A DNA stretch of 64,000 nt from an uncultured Paracoccaceae bacterium (GTDB taxonomy: Bacteria; Pseudomonadota; Alphaproteobacteria; Rhodobacterales; Rhodobacteraceae), in the NCBI GenBank assembly GCA_945952025.1, contig CAMFGW010000004.1:92926-156925 (forward strand), read 5' to 3'. Each line of letters starts with the position of its first letter. Position 1 is the stretch's first letter. Both the position numbers and the translations under genes were made by a program. The notes beneath the pieces were generated by a model, which saw only the letters and a program-made list of their open reading frames with translations, did no database searches and was not told the origin of the DNA. This document shows positions 8,592-18,751 of this stretch, piece after piece.

Positions 8592-9095
8592 ATGGCCGAC
8601 AGCGATCTTCTGAGACTCTATTCGACCCGCATCCTGGCGCTTGCGGCCGACATTCCGCACCTTGGCCGCTTGCCGGGTGCCGCGGGTTCGGCCACGCGCC
8701 GCTCGCCCCAGTGCGGCTCGACGGTCACGGTCGATGTGACGCTCGCGGATGGCCGTATCGACCAGTTCGCACAAGAGGTGCGGGCGTGTGCGCTGGGGCA
8801 GGCCTCGGCGGCGATTGCCGGCGCGGTGTTGCCGGGCCGGTCCAGGGCCGAGGTCGAGGCGGCGCGCGACCAGTTGGCGGCGATGCTGGGGCAGGGCGGG
8901 CCGGTGCCCGCCGCGCCCTTCCAGGGCTATGAAGTGCTGACCCCCGCCCGCGAGTTCAGGAACCGCCATGCCTCGATCCTTCTGGTTCTTCAGGCGGCGG
9001 CGGAGGCGATGGCGGCCGCAGAGGCAGAGGCAGAGGCAGAAGCAGAAGCAGAAGCAGAGGCGGGCGCTTCCCCCGCACCGGCAAATCGGGCATAG
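8592..9095 (+). CDS. NifU/IscU-like iron-sulfur scaffold-family protein with EA-repeat tail
   Basis: 167 residues. The N-terminal region (about 5-140) follows the IscU/NifU-N layout: [17 protein letters not shown], a Cys in [10 protein letters not shown], and another in [13 protein letters not shown]. These are two of the three scaffold Cys positions; I do not see the third clearly, so it may be a divergent member rather than the main scaffold. The C-terminus runs into a seven-unit (Glu-Ala) repeat from a DNA hexanucleotide array (9021-9062) and ends [10 protein letters not shown]. Start at 8592 was chosen over an upstream open extension because it has a purine-rich leader and matches the family start. 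Confidence 0.8.
   Translation: MADSDLLRLYSTRILALAADIPHLGRLPGAAGSATRRSPQCGSTVTVDVTLADGRIDQFAQEVRACALGQASAAIAGAVLPGRSRAEVEAARDQLAAMLGQGGPVPAAPFQGYEVLTPAREFRNRHASILLVLQAAAEAMAAAEAEAEAEAEAEAEAGASPAPANRA
9021..9062 (+). repeat. Hexanucleotide tandem repeat (GAGGCA/GAAGCA)x7
   Basis: Seven consecutive 6-bp units (three GAGGCA, three GAAGCA, one GAGGCG) encode alternating Glu-Ala at the C-terminus of the NifU-like protein. Unit gain or loss keeps the frame, so length variation between strains is likely. Confidence 0.95.
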
Positions 9096-9163
9096 AACGG
9101 CCAGCGCGCCTGCGAGTGGCGCGCCAGATTTGATGCGCCAGACGCCGGCCGAAAGGACGCCCC

Positions 9164-10459
9164 ATGCACGACATCCGCGCCATCCGCGACAACCCCGCGC
9201 TTTTCGATCGCCGCCTGTCGCGCCGCCCCGGACAACCGCCGATGTCGGCAGAGATTCTGGCCATCGACGAGGCGCGGCGCGCGAAGATCCTGGCTGCGGA
9301 GACCGCGCAGGCAGCGCAGAACGCCGCCTCGAAAGAGGTGGGTGCCGCGAAGGCGCGGGGCGATGATGCCGGGTTCGAGCGGCTCAGGGCGCTTGTCGCC
9401 GAAAAGAAGGCCGAAGTCGCGCGCCTGACCTCCGAGGCCGGGGAAGAGGATGCGCGGCTGCGCGACCTGCTGTCGCGCCTGCCGAACCTGCCCCTGGACG
9501 AGGTGCCGGAGGGCACGGACGAGGCGGGGAATGTCGAACTTTACCGCCGCGGCACGCCCGGCACCTTCGCTTTCAAGCCGCGCGAACATTACGACATTCC
9601 GGGCGTCAAGGCGCTGATGGATTTCGAGACGGCCGCGAAGCTGTCGGGCGCGCGCTTCGTCGTCCTGAAGGGCGCCATCGCGCGCATTCATCGCGGGCTG
9701 GCGCAGTTCATGCTGGACATGCACACGAGCGAGCACGGTCTGACCGAATGGATCTCACCCGTCCTCGTGAAGGAAGAGGCGATGTATGGCACGAACCAGC
9801 TGCCGAAGTTCGCCGAGGACAGCTATCAGACCACCAACGGCTGGTGGCTGATCCCGACGTCCGAGGTGACGCTGACCAACTCGGTCCGGGAAGAGATCCT
9901 CGACGATGCCACCCTGCCGATCCGCATGACCGCGCATACGAACTGCTTCCGTTCCGAAGCCGGGTCGGCGGGCAAGGACACCTCCGGGATGCTGCGCCAG
10001 CACCAGTTCGAGAAGGTCGAGATGGTGTCGGTCACGCGGCCCGAGGACAGCCTGGCCGAACATGCCCGCATGACGAAGTGCGCCGAGGCGGTGCTGGACC
10101 GGCTGGGGCTGCCCTACCGGACAATCGTCCTGTGCACCGGCGACATGGGGTTCGGTGCGACCAAGACCCATGACCTTGAGGTCTGGCTGCCGGGCCAGAA
10201 CACCTACCGCGAGATTTCGTCGGTTTCTGTGTGCGGCGACTTCCAGGCGCGCCGGATGAATGCGCGCTACCGGCCGGCGGGCGGCGGCAAGCCGGACTTC
10301 GTCCATACGCTGAACGGCTCGGGCCTTGCCGTCGGGCGCTGCCTGATCGCGGTGCTGGAAAATGGCCAGACCGAGGACGGGGGCGTGACCCTGCCGCAGG
10401 CGCTGTCGCCCTGGCTTGGCGGCAAGGTGAGGCTGACGGCCGAGGGGCAGTTGGTCTGA
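9164..10459 (+). CDS. serS: Seryl-tRNA synthetase
   Basis: 431 residues. The N-terminal antiparallel coiled-coil arm (about residues 25-105) is followed by a class II aminoacyl-tRNA synthetase core. Motif 2 is [17 protein letters not shown] and motif 3 is [19 protein letters not shown]. It charges tRNA-Ser and tRNA-Sec with serine in the cytoplasm. AAAGGACG precedes the ATG at 9164. The length and all motifs are standard. It is followed directly by a structured intergenic repeat (10488-10705), then the convergent der gene. Confidence 0.98.
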   Translation: MHDIRAIRDNPALFDRRLSRRPGQPPMSAEILAIDEARRAKILAAETAQAAQNAASKEVGAAKARGDDAGFERLRALVAEKKAEVARLTSEAGEEDARLRDLLSRLPNLPLDEVPEGTDEAGNVELYRRGTPGTFAFKPREHYDIPGVKALMDFETAAKLSGARFVVLKGAIARIHRGLAQFMLDMHTSEHGLTEWISPVLVKEEAMYGTNQLPKFAEDSYQTTNGWWLIPTSEVTLTNSVREEILDDATLPIRMTAHTNCFRSEAGSAGKDTSGMLRQHQFEKVEMVSVTRPEDSLAEHARMTKCAEAVLDRLGLPYRTIVLCTGDMGFGATKTHDLEVWLPGQNTYREISSVSVCGDFQARRMNARYRPAGGGKPDFVHTLNGSGLAVGRCLIAVLENGQTEDGGVTLPQALSPWLGGKVRLTAEGQLV

Positions 10460-10487
10460 GGGGGGCGTTCCCTTCGGCCAATTGGTA

Positions 10488-10705
10488 GGGCTGGGCGGGA
10501 TCAGGAAACGCACCGCGTTTCCCCCGCATGTGTGGAAACATTTCCGCTGGACCGCTGATGTCCTGAACCGTCAGAGGCCAGCGCCTGCCCCGGTGGGCGC
10601 ATAGCGCCCGCCGATGGCGGGGCGGGCGCTGGCCGATGGCCTTTGGGCCATCGGAGGGGACAGGGGAGAAGCCTTCGCATGGCAGAGGCGATGGCCTCTG
10701 CCAAC
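10488..10705 (-). repeat. Structured intergenic repeat, copy A (single, inverted relative to B and C)
   Basis: Fills the serS-der convergent gap (10460-10763), which contains no gene. Hairpins seen: GGAAACGC/GCGTTTCC (10504-10522), a long-range pair GGCCAGCGCC/GGCGCTGGCC (10576-10585 with 10625-10634) with an alternative inner stem AGCGCCCGCC/GGCGGGCGCT (10603-10630), CCGATGGCC/GGCCATCGG (10633-10654), and GGCAGAGGC/GCCTCTGCC (10681-10702). The same module order, reversed, is found at 20949-21411 and 63628-64000. Confidence 0.85.
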
Positions 10706-10763
10706 CGGGCGGCCCGGGCCGCGAGCAGCGACCGGCTGGTGATTTGGCCCGCCCCGACGGACG

Positions 10764-12239
10764 CTACCGCTTCCGGTAATCCTCGCGCCCCTTGCCCTCG
10801 GTATGTTTGCGCAGGCGCGAGGGTGTGTGGAACTTCTTGTTCTTGAACGGGTTCTTGTCGCCCTGATCGCGGAAGGTCAGGCGGATCGGCGTGCCCGGCA
10901 TGTCGAAATCGTCGCGCAGCCCGTTGACCAGGTAGCGCGAATAGCTGTCGGGCAGCTCGTCGGCGTGGCTCGTCATGATGACGAAGCCCGGGGGCCGGGT
11001 CTTCACCTGCGTCGCATAGCGCAACCGGATCCGGCGGCCGCCCGGTGCGGGCGGGGGGTGCGCCTCGGTCATCGCCGACAGCCACTGGTTCAGCCGGGCG
11101 GTCGGCACGCGGGTGTTCCAGACCTCGTAGGCTTTCAGGATCGCGGCATGCAGCCGGTCGAGCCCCTTGCCGGTCTTGGCCGACACGGTGACAAGCGGCG
11201 CCCCGCGCAGCTGAGGCAAAAGCCGCTCGAACGCCTCGCGGAGCGTCTTCAGCTTTTCGACCTTCTCTTCCTCAAGGTCCCACTTGTTCGCGGCGACGAC
11301 CACGGCCCGGCCCTCGGTTTCCGCGAAATCGGCGATGCGCAGGTCCTGCTGTTCGAAGGGAATGTCGACGTCCAGAAGCACCACGACCACCTCGGCGAAG
11401 CGCACCGCGCGCAAGCCGTCCGAGACCGACAGCTTTTCCAGCTTTCCCGTGACCTTCGCCTTCTTCCGCATCCCCGCCGTGTCGAAGATGCGGACCGGCG
11501 TGCCCATGAAATCGGCCCTGACCGAGATGGCGTCGCGGGTGATGCCGGCTTCGGGCCCGGTCAGAAGCCGGTCCTCGCCGATGATCTTGTTGATGAGCGT
11601 CGATTTTCCGGCGTTCGGGCGGCCGATGACGGCGATCTGCAGGGGCCGCGCCTCGGTCGGCAGGCGGATCGCGCCTTCTTCTTCGCTGTCCTCGGGCACA
11701 TCGACGTCGACCTCGGGCGCATCCTCGGCCGCGCGTTCGGCGAAGGCGTCGGAGAGGGGGCGCAGGATGTGGTAAAGCTCGTCCATCCCCTCGCCATGTT
11801 CGGCCGACAGGCGCACCGGCTCGCCCAGGCCCAGTTCCCAGGCCTCGAGCACTCCGGCATCGGCCGCGCGGCCCTCGGACTTGTTCGCGGCCAGAATCAC
11901 ATGGGCGTTCTTCTTGCGCAGGATGTCGGCGAAGACGCGGTCGGAAGCAGTGATCCCTGCGCGCGCGTCGATGACGAAGAGGCAGACATCCGCCATCTCG
12001 ACCGCGCGTTCCGTCAGGCGGCGCATGCGGCCCTGAAGGCTGTCGTCGGTCACATCCTCAAGGCCTGCGGAATCAATTACGGTGAAGCGCAGGTCGCCCA
12101 GACGCGCCGCGCCCTCGCGCAGGTCGCGCGTGACGCCGGGCGTGTCATCGACGAGCGCGAGCTTCTTGCCGACCAGCCGGTTGAAGAGCGTCGACTTGCC
12201 GACATTCGGGCGGCCGACGATGGCGAGAGTGAAGCTCAT
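10764..12239 (-). CDS. der: Ribosome biogenesis GTPase Der (EngA)
   Basis: 491 residues. Two tandem G domains show P-loops [12 protein letters not shown] (near the N-terminus) and [12 protein letters not shown] (about residue 210), G3 motifs DTPG/DSAG and DTAG, and NKxE/NKWD motifs. They are separated by an acidic linker ([14 protein letters not shown]) and followed by the C-terminal KH-like domain. Der is needed for 50S subunit maturation. It is the last gene of a yfgM-like, bamB, der operon, the same order as in enterobacteria. The 46-bp gap from bamB supports co-transcription. Confidence 0.97.
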   Translation of the reverse strand: MSFTLAIVGRPNVGKSTLFNRLVGKKLALVDDTPGVTRDLREGAARLGDLRFTVIDSAGLEDVTDDSLQGRMRRLTERAVEMADVCLFVIDARAGITASDRVFADILRKKNAHVILAANKSEGRAADAGVLEAWELGLGEPVRLSAEHGEGMDELYHILRPLSDAFAERAAEDAPEVDVDVPEDSEEEGAIRLPTEARPLQIAVIGRPNAGKSTLINKIIGEDRLLTGPEAGITRDAISVRADFMGTPVRIFDTAGMRKKAKVTGKLEKLSVSDGLRAVRFAEVVVVLLDVDIPFEQQDLRIADFAETEGRAVVVAANKWDLEEEKVEKLKTLREAFERLLPQLRGAPLVTVSAKTGKGLDRLHAAILKAYEVWNTRVPTARLNQWLSAMTEAHPPPAPGGRRIRLRYATQVKTRPPGFVIMTSHADELPDSYSRYLVNGLRDDFDMPGTPIRLTFRDQGDKNPFKNKKFHTPSRLRKHTEGKGREDYRKR

Positions 12240-12285
12240 GTTCCGGGCCCTTCTGTCGAAAGCGCCCCCTTACAGGAGCGCGCGC

Positions 12286-13647
12286 CTATCGGAAAGCCAT
12301 CAGTTGCCCGCCCGCGGTCAGGACATAGAGCGTGCCCCCCGCCACGACCGGCGCGGCCGCCGCACCGTCCGGCACGCTGGCCGTGCCGATCAGCCGCCCG
12401 GAGGCCGGATCGAAGGCGCGGACCAGCCCGTCGGACGAGGCGGTGACAAGGCGGCCGCCCGCAAGGACCGGACCATGGTGGACGAAGATGCCCTTCAGCT
12501 TCTTCGGCTTCGAATCCTTGGTGAAATAGGGCATGTCCACCCGCCAGACGACCGCGCCGGTCGCGGAGTTGATCCGCACCAGCTGGTTTTCGTCATTGAC
12601 GAGGAAAAGCGCGTTGCCCGTGACCGTGACCGGGCCCTGCGCGCCCTCTTTCGCGGACCAGATCGCTTTGCCGTCGGTCATGTTGATCGCCGTCAGCCGC
12701 CCGGCCGAGGTGCCGGCATAAAGCGTGTTGCCGGCGATGACCGGGGCGCCGGTCACGTCGGAATAGGCGGCGTAGGCGCGGCCCGTGCGCTGGCCCGCGA
12801 CGAAGCCCAGCCAGGCGGGCGCGCCGTCCTTGGTCTTGGCGGCCAGAAGCGCGCCCGACTGGAAGGGGAAGACGACCGTATCGCCAGAGACGGCCGGGGA
12901 GGACCCGCCCGACACGCCGGCCGGGCTGGTGGCGCCGGTCTGCTGCCAGGCGACGCGGCCGTCGCGGGCGTTGATCGCCCAGCCGGTGCCGTCGCGGCCG
13001 GTCACATAGACCATGCCGCCTGCGACCGTCGGCGCGCCGCCGGCCCCCACATCAAGCTTCTGGGTCCAGACGACGCCGCCGTTCGACGGGTTCAGCGCGA
13101 CGAGCGTGCCGAAACCGGTCGAGGCGAAGACCAACCCCTCGCCCGCCGCCAGCCCGCCGCCCGAGCCTTCGCCCGTGCGGTCGGTCAGAGGCGTGAGGCT
13201 CGTGCGCCAGACCTGGCCGCCGTTCGTCGCCGTGGCGGTCACGTTGTCGGTCGCGTCGAGCGTGTAGATGACGCCGCCCGCGACGATCGGGTCGGCGATG
13301 ATGCGGGTCTTGCGGCTGGAACCGGTGCCGACATTGACGGTGAAGACCGGCTGGAAGGCGCCGGAAAAGGCGTTGTTTCCGGCCAGATGGGCGGCGTTCG
13401 ATCCGGCCTGCGGCCAGTCCGCCAGGGCTCGCGCGGCGGGGATCGAGACGGCGACGGGGGTCGCGCCGGTCGTCATCGGGTCGGCAACGACCGTCGGCAT
13501 GCCCGAAGCCAGGACCGCCGGGCTTTGCCGCTCGCCTTCCAGGATCACTTCCTTCTCGCCGCAGGCGCTCAGCGCGACCAGGCCGGCCAGGGCAAGGGCC
13601 AGTGGGCCGGACGGAAGGGGGCGTGCGGGGCGCTGTTGGGTCGTCAC
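12286..13647 (-). CDS. bamB: BamB-like PQQ beta-propeller lipoprotein
   Basis: 453 residues from a GTG start at 13647, chosen because GGGAGA lies just upstream and because it places a lipoprotein signal at the N-terminus (LALALAGLVALSAC, lipobox LSAC). The longer open frame upstream is arginine/proline-rich noise. The body is a repeat of about 40-residue beta-propeller blades (for example GGVIYTLDATDN, GLVFASTGFGTLVALN, GGMVYVTGRDGTGWAIN). BamB is an outer membrane lipoprotein of the BAM beta-barrel assembly machine. Its position between yfgM-like and der matches the conserved operon. Confidence 0.88.
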   Translation of the reverse strand: MTTQQRPARPLPSGPLALALAGLVALSACGEKEVILEGERQSPAVLASGMPTVVADPMTTGATPVAVSIPAARALADWPQAGSNAAHLAGNNAFSGAFQPVFTVNVGTGSSRKTRIIADPIVAGGVIYTLDATDNVTATATNGGQVWRTSLTPLTDRTGEGSGGGLAAGEGLVFASTGFGTLVALNPSNGGVVWTQKLDVGAGGAPTVAGGMVYVTGRDGTGWAINARDGRVAWQQTGATSPAGVSGGSSPAVSGDTVVFPFQSGALLAAKTKDGAPAWLGFVAGQRTGRAYAAYSDVTGAPVIAGNTLYAGTSAGRLTAINMTDGKAIWSAKEGAQGPVTVTGNALFLVNDENQLVRINSATGAVVWRVDMPYFTKDSKPKKLKGIFVHHGPVLAGGRLVTASSDGLVRAFDPASGRLIGTASVPDGAAAAPVVAGGTLYVLTAGGQLMAFR

Positions 13648-13711
13648 GGGCGGTTCTCCCTTTGGGTGCCGGTCACTTGGGCAAGTCTCTCGGGCGGTCG
13701 GGTGCGGGTTA

Positions 13712-14434
13712 TCAGGGTGCTGAGGTCGAAGTCGGGGCGGCGTCGGTCGTCGCAGGGGCCGCATCCGCAGGGGCCGCGCTTTCGACGGGCGGCTTGCCAA
13801 GCGCGGTCAGAAGCGCGTTGACGCGGGATTTCTCTGCCGCCGTCGCCTCTGCGTCCTGCGCGATCTTGCCCAGAAGCGCTGCCGCCGCATCGGTCTGGCC
13901 CGCATCCAGCAGCGACAGGGCCTGAAGTTCCAGCGCCACGGGCCGATAGGGCGCGCCCGGCGCCGTCACCTCGGCCAGGATCGCGTCGCGGTCGGCCTGC
14001 GGCAGGTCCGCGCCGGCGACCATCAGCATCTTCATCTGCGCAAGCTGGCGGTAGATCGGCGCAAGCTTCGTGTCGGCCGCCACGGCCTTCAGGCGCGCGA
14101 CGGACGTTGCCGTGTCGCCCGCCGCCTGCGCCTGCGAGGCGACCAGTAGGCCGAGGATGCCCTCGCGCCCGGTCTTGCCCTGCGGGTCGATCGCGGCAAG
14201 GTCCGTGGCGCGCTTGGCCGGGTCGGTGTCCTTGATCGCAAGGCTGATCGCATCGCCGAAGGCGCGCGCCTCGGCCTCGGACCGGGCCTTCATCCATTCG
14301 TTCACGGCCGCGCCGCCGACAAGAAGCACGACGCCCGAGATCGCGATCCAGCCATATTTGCGGAACATGGCGTAAAGCTGGTCGCGGCGCACCTCTTCGG
14401 TGACTTCGTCGATGAAACTGTCGTGTTCGCTCAC
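13712..14434 (-). CDS. YfgM/TPR-like inner-membrane-anchored protein
   Basis: 240 residues from GTG at 14434 (VSEHDSFIDEVTEEVRRDQL). One transmembrane helix (about 28-47, IAISGVVLLVGGAAVNEWM) is followed by a periplasmic helical region with weak TPR character and an Ala/Thr/Pro-rich C-terminus. This is the tetratricopeptide_2-like (DUF2133/YfgM) family, an ancillary factor of the SecYEG translocon and periplasmic chaperones in E. coli. It leads the yfgM-bamB-der operon and is divergent from gyrA. The GTG start lies 222 bp from the gyrA start. Confidence 0.82.
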   Translation of the reverse strand: MSEHDSFIDEVTEEVRRDQLYAMFRKYGWIAISGVVLLVGGAAVNEWMKARSEAEARAFGDAISLAIKDTDPAKRATDLAAIDPQGKTGREGILGLLVASQAQAAGDTATSVARLKAVAADTKLAPIYRQLAQMKMLMVAGADLPQADRDAILAEVTAPGAPYRPVALELQALSLLDAGQTDAAAALLGKIAQDAEATAAEKSRVNALLTALGKPPVESAAPADAAPATTDAAPTSTSAP

Positions 14435-14656
14435 GTCTGGCCCCTGACCGTCCCTGACTGCCGCCGGCTGCGAGTGGCAGCCCTCGGTCCCCCGGGATGC
14501 TCGCCCCCGGTTGTTCCCGCCCGTCTTACAGGAAAGCCCCGGCGATTGCCAAGCCCGGCGGCCCCCCTTCGCGCCTGCGCCGGGGGTGCAGCGGTTGCGC
14601 CCAGACGTGGGGTTGCGATATAAGGGCGTCAACAAAATATAGCAGCGGGCATACCC

Positions 14657-17383
14657 TTGACCGACGAGACCGAAACGCCAGAAACCGACGTGCCGTCCTA
14701 TCACCGGATGCTGCATGACGGGCCCACCGTCTCGATCGAGGACGAGATGCGCACGGCCTACCTCGATTACGCGATGAGCGTGATCGTGAGCCGCGCCATC
14801 CCCGACCTGCGCGACGGGCTGAAGCCGGTCCACCGCCGCATCCTTTATGCGATGCACGAAACCGGGAACACGCACGACAAGGCCTACCGCAAGTCGGCGC
14901 GGCCCGTGGGCGACGTGATGGGGAAATACCACCCGCACGGCGACGCGGCGATCTATGATGCGCTTGTCCGGATGGCGCAGGACTTTTCCATGTCGCTGCC
15001 GCTTCTGGACGGGCAGGGCAACTTCGGCTCGATGGACGGCGATAACGCTGCCGCCATGCGCTATACCGAAGTGCGCATGGCCAAGCCCGCCGCCAGCCTT
15101 CTGGCCGATATCGAGAAGGACACGGTTCCGTTCCAGCTGAACTATGACGGCAAGGACAACGAGCCGACCGTCCTTCCGGCGCGTTTCCCGAACATGCTCG
15201 TCAATGGCGCGGGCGGCATTGCGGTCGGTATGGCCACGAACATCCCGCCTCACAACCTGGGCGAGGTGATCGACGGCACGCTGGCACTCGTCGCCGACCC
15301 GGACCTGTCGGACGAGGCGCTGATGGAGATCATCCCGGCGCCGGACTTTCCGACCGGCGCCGTGATCCTTGGCCGGTCCGGCGCGCGCAAGGCCTACCTC
15401 GAGGGGCGCGGCTCGGTCATCATCCGGGCCAAGACGCGGATCGAGGAGCTGCGCAAGGACCGCTTTGCCATCATCGTCGACGAGATTCCCTATCAGGTGA
15501 ACAAGGCCACGATGATCGAGAAGATCGCGGAACTTGTCCGCGACAAGAAGATCGAGGGCATCGCCCATGTGCAGGACGAAAGCGACCGCGTGGGGGTTCG
15601 TGTCGTCATCGAACTGAAGCGCGACGCGACGGCGGATGTGGTCCTGAACCAGCTTTACCGCTTCACGCCGCTGCAGACCTCGTTCGGCTGCAACATGCTG
15701 GCGCTGAATGGCGGGCGGCCAGAGGTTCTGACGCTGCGCGCGTTCCTGACGAACTTCATCGCCTTCCGCGAAGAGGTCGTCGCACGGCGCACCGCGTTCG
15801 AGTTGCGCAAGGCGCGCGAGCGCAGCCATATCCTTTGTGGTCTGGCGGTCGCGGTGACGAACGTGGACGAGGTGGTGGCGACCATCCGGTCGTCGTCCGA
15901 CCCGACCGAGGCGCGCGAGCGGCTGATGGCGCGGCGCTGGCCGGCGCAGGACATCGCCGAGTACCTGGCTCTGATCGACGATCCGAACCACAAGATGAAC
16001 GACGACGGGACCTACAACCTGTCCGAGGTTCAGGCCCGCGCCATCCTCGACCTGCGCCTGCAGCGGCTGACTGCGCTTGGCGTGAAAGAGGTCACGGACG
16101 AGCTTGAGGAGCTCGCGGCACGGATCAAGGATTACCTCGACATCCTCGCCTCGCGCGCGCGGATCATGGCGATCATCGCCGACGAGCTGCGCGAAGTGCG
16201 CGCGGCCTTCGCCGTGCCGCGCCGGACCGAGATCGTGGACTGGGCTGGCGATCTGGACGACGAGGATCTGATCGAGCGCGAGGACATGGTCGTCACCATC
16301 ACCTCGGGCGGCTATATCAAGCGCACGCCTCTGGTCGAGTTCCGCTCGCAGAAGCGGGGCGGCAAGGGGCTGGCCAGCATGGCCACCAAGGAAGACGACG
16401 TGGTGACGACGCTCTTCGTCGCGAACACCCATACGCAGCTTCTGTTCTTCACGACCGACGGCATGGTCTACAGCCTGAAGACCTGGCGGCTGCCGCTTGC
16501 GGGGCGCACGGCCAAGGGCAAGGCGATCGTCAACATCCTGCCGATCGACAGCGGCGTCTCGATCGCCGCGCTGATGCCGGTCGACGTGCCAGAGGCCGAA
16601 TGGGACGATCTGCAGGTCTTCTTCGCCACCTCCGAAGGCGATGTGCGCCGAAATGCGCTGTCGGACTTCGCCAACGTCATGCGCAACGGCAAGATCGCGA
16701 TGAAGCTGCCCGAAGGCGTCAGCCTGGTGAATGCGCGCATCTGCGACGAGACGGACGACGTGATGCTGGTGACCGAGATGGGCCGCGCGATCCGCTTCCC
16801 GACGACCGAGGTGCGCGTCTTCAAGGGCCGCGATTCGACCGGGGTGCGCGGCATCCGCCTGGCCGAGGGCGACCGCGTCGTCTCGATGTCGATCATCCGC
16901 CATTTCGAGGCCGACCCGGCAGAGCGCGCGGCCTACCTCAAGCAACGCCGCCTGATGGCGGGCGTGACCGAAGAGGACGAGGCGGACGAGGATGAGGAAG
17001 CGGTGGGCGATGGCGACCTGGCGCCCGAACGCTATGCCGCCATGTCGGCGGCCGAAGACCTGATCCTGACCGTGACCGCGAGCGGGCAGGGCAAGATATC
17101 GTCAAGCCACGACTATCCGGTGCGCGGGCGTGGCGGCCAGGGCGTCAAGGCCATCTCGACCGGCGCACGGGGCGGGCGGCTTGTCGCCTGCTTCCCGGTC
17201 GAAGGCGATGACCAGGTGATGCTCGCGACCTCGACCGGTCAGTCGATTCGTTTCCCGGTTTCGGACATTTCCTTCCGCTCGCGCTCGGCCGGCGGCGTGC
17301 GGGTGTTCGATACGGGCGAGGGCGAAGAGGTGGTTTCCGTCGCCCGGATCGCCGAACAGGGCGAAGGGGACGAGGCGGAATAG
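14657..17383 (+). CDS. gyrA: DNA gyrase subunit A
   Basis: 908 residues. N-terminal breakage-reunion domain with catalytic Tyr in [10 protein letters not shown] and the quinolone region [13 protein letters not shown]-terminal beta-pinwheel with the GyrA box QKRGGKG, which separates it from ParC. An acidic insert ([16 protein letters not shown]) lies in the C-terminal domain. The start is TTG at 14657, which gives the N-terminus [10 protein letters not shown] before the conserved [17 protein letters not shown]; the next in-frame ATG (14708) would remove it. The residue equivalent to E. coli Ser83 is Ala, a natural state in several alphaproteobacteria that is associated with lower quinolone sensitivity. 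Confidence 0.97.
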   Translation: MTDETETPETDVPSYHRMLHDGPTVSIEDEMRTAYLDYAMSVIVSRAIPDLRDGLKPVHRRILYAMHETGNTHDKAYRKSARPVGDVMGKYHPHGDAAIYDALVRMAQDFSMSLPLLDGQGNFGSMDGDNAAAMRYTEVRMAKPAASLLADIEKDTVPFQLNYDGKDNEPTVLPARFPNMLVNGAGGIAVGMATNIPPHNLGEVIDGTLALVADPDLSDEALMEIIPAPDFPTGAVILGRSGARKAYLEGRGSVIIRAKTRIEELRKDRFAIIVDEIPYQVNKATMIEKIAELVRDKKIEGIAHVQDESDRVGVRVVIELKRDATADVVLNQLYRFTPLQTSFGCNMLALNGGRPEVLTLRAFLTNFIAFREEVVARRTAFELRKARERSHILCGLAVAVTNVDEVVATIRSSSDPTEARERLMARRWPAQDIAEYLALIDDPNHKMNDDGTYNLSEVQARAILDLRLQRLTALGVKEVTDELEELAARIKDYLDILASRARIMAIIADELREVRAAFAVPRRTEIVDWAGDLDDEDLIEREDMVVTITSGGYIKRTPLVEFRSQKRGGKGLASMATKEDDVVTTLFVANTHTQLLFFTTDGMVYSLKTWRLPLAGRTAKGKAIVNILPIDSGVSIAALMPVDVPEAEWDDLQVFFATSEGDVRRNALSDFANVMRNGKIAMKLPEGVSLVNARICDETDDVMLVTEMGRAIRFPTTEVRVFKGRDSTGVRGIRLAEGDRVVSMSIIRHFEADPAERAAYLKQRRLMAGVTEEDEADEDEEAVGDGDLAPERYAAMSAAEDLILTVTASGQGKISSSHDYPVRGRGGQGVKAISTGARGGRLVACFPVEGDDQVMLATSTGQSIRFPVSDISFRSRSAGGVRVFDTGEGEEVVSVARIAEQGEGDEAE

Positions 17384-17463
17384 CCTCGTCCCATGCCGGG
17401 CTGACCTCGGGCTACAGTCCTCTGTTGGCAGGTTATTGTTTCCAGCCGGGCACAACATGTTGT

Positions 17464-17479
17464 TGACATATTCTTAACT
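17464..17479 (+). promoter_or_regulatory. CtrA-like box TTGA-N7-TTAAC (one mismatch)
   Basis: TTGACATATTCTTAAC fits the CtrA consensus TTAA-N7-TTAAC except for one base. It lies 75 bp before the ATG of the 67-residue gene at 17555. The TTGACA could equally be a sigma70 -35 element, although no good -10 is spaced 16-18 bp away. Confidence 0.4.
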
Positions 17480-17554
17480 AATGCCCGTCATAGTTGACCC
17501 TGAAAACGGACAGATAGCCCTCGCGTCGTGGGCTTTCCGGAAATGGGGACTGAC

Positions 17555-17758
17555 ATGGCTTATACCGACTTCGTCGATGATTATGCGGCGGCACCGGCTG
17601 GCTCCGGACTGCTCGCGCGGATTGCACACTGGGTGCGCCCGCGTCCCGTCACCGGCGAAATGGCGCCCGGACTCGCCAAGCGGCTCGCCGGCCCCGACCC
17701 CCTTGATGCACGCACGCGCGGCTATCTGGCCGATCTGGATACCGAGGTCGGTTTCTGA
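17555..17758 (+). CDS. Hypothetical protein, 67 aa
   Basis: Frame MAYTDFVDDYAAAPAGSGLL to DLDTEVGF, not a family I recognise. It is soluble by composition, with an acidic N-terminus, a basic middle (HWVRPRPV) and a second acidic end. Start at 17555 is preceded by GGGGAC; a GTG at 17528 and ATG at 17543 are in-frame alternatives. Support for reality: its own AT-rich upstream region with a CtrA-like box, and a hairpin terminator downstream (17804-17846). An 11-bp direct repeat (GGTTTCTGACA, 17750-17760 and 17763-17773) duplicates the end of the gene including the stop. Confidence 0.6.
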   Translation: MAYTDFVDDYAAAPAGSGLLARIAHWVRPRPVTGEMAPGLAKRLAGPDPLDARTRGYLADLDTEVGF

Positions 17759-17803
17759 CACAGGTTTCTGACAGGGCGCCCGTCCGGACAGCTCTGGCAC
17801 TGG

Positions 17804-17846
17804 ATGGCGCGACCCTACCGGCGGGGGGGCGCGCCATTCGTGTTTT
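17804..17846 (+). terminator. Probable terminator after 67-aa gene
   Basis: ATGGCGCG (17804-17811) pairs perfectly with CGCGCCAT (17830-17837) and is followed by TCGTGTTTT. The loop is long (18 nt, G-rich) and the T run is weak. Confidence 0.45.
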
Positions 17847-17942
17847 CGGGGTGATTTTTGGGCGTCTGTCCGGACGTCTTTTCGGGCAGGGGTTGCCCGC
17901 GCCCGGACCCAACGGGGTCACGGGCGCGCGTCACGGGCCCGT

Positions 17943-18638
17943 TCAGTAGCCCTGAAGCGTATCCATCAGGCCGCGTCCGCCAAAGGTCGAACCGGCGCCG
18001 AACTTGTAGCTTAGCCCCAGGCTGACGACGTTTTCAGAGTTCGACGGCTTGTGGATGCGCGCCAGGTCCATGTCCATGCCGAGCCCGTTGCCGAACTCGT
18101 AGCCAAGGCCCACGGAATAGCGGTCGAATTCCAGCCCGTCCGAGGCGGTGAAGAAGCCCGCGCGCAGTTGCGACTGGGGCGTCACGTTGACCGAGGCCTT
18201 GGCGCCGAGCCCGGTATAGTCGGCCGCCGTGCCGTTCGCCGACGAGCGGATCAGGTAGCCTTCAAGCTCGACCGGGGTCGAGGTGTCCATCCGCACCGTG
18301 CCCTCGATGCCGATGCCGCGCCCGACGCGCGTGCCGGGCACATGGTCCCAGGTCAGGAAGCCGCCGACCGAGGCCGTCTCGCTCAGCCGGTAGACCAGGT
18401 GGCCGGTCACGGTCGTGTTGTTGTTCGCGCCCTTTTCCCAGTGCCGGGCCAGGTCGCCCTGAATGGCCAGCGGACCGCCCAGGCCATAAAGCGCGGAGCC
18501 GCCGAGCGAGGTCAGGTTGCTGTCGTTCGTCGTGTCGCGCGCGTAGCCGAGCCGGACCTGGCCACCCTCGATCCCTTGCGAATGTGCTGCCGTGGTAATA
18601 CCGACTGCTGCGATGCCTGCCAGAATGATGCGGTTCAT
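17943..18638 (-). CDS. Small outer-membrane beta-barrel protein (putative)
   Basis: 231 residues. A cleavable signal peptide ([22 protein letters not shown]) precedes alternating amphipathic beta-strands rich in Gly, Asn, Thr and aromatic residues ([30 protein letters not shown]), the pattern of an 8-10-strand porin-like barrel. Unusually, the last predicted strand is followed by a 15-residue tail ([15 protein letters not shown]); it still ends in an aromatic residue, which BAM substrates require. No named family recognised. Divergent from trmFO. Confidence 0.7.
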   Translation of the reverse strand: MNRIILAGIAAVGITTAAHSQGIEGGQVRLGYARDTTNDSNLTSLGGSALYGLGGPLAIQGDLARHWEKGANNNTTVTGHLVYRLSETASVGGFLTWDHVPGTRVGRGIGIEGTVRMDTSTPVELEGYLIRSSANGTAADYTGLGAKASVNVTPQSQLRAGFFTASDGLEFDRYSVGLGYEFGNGLGMDMDLARIHKPSNSENVVSLGLSYKFGAGSTFGGRGLMDTLQGY

Positions 18639-18751
18639 GTTGCCTCCGTCCGCAATATCTTGTTGATTGGCTTGCTCTTAGCATAGCGGCAGGGGCCCGG
18701 AAAGAGTCTTGGCGCCTTTTCAAGGCGCTTGCCTTCGCCTATGTGGCGCAC

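Noticed and set aside
12082..13821. Long plus-strand open frame opposite bamB
   Set aside because: Arg/Gly/Asp-rich shadow of the beta-propeller gene, no start signal.
13712..16945. A 1077-codon minus-strand open frame running through gyrA
   Set aside because: Only its 3' part (from 14434) is a real gene (YfgM-like). The rest is antisense of gyrA, without signals, and arises from GC-rich codon use.
18712..18728. GCGCCTT/AAGGCGC hairpin before trmFO
   Set aside because: Perfect 7-bp stem, but without a T run and lying in a divergent promoter region; I cannot assign a function.
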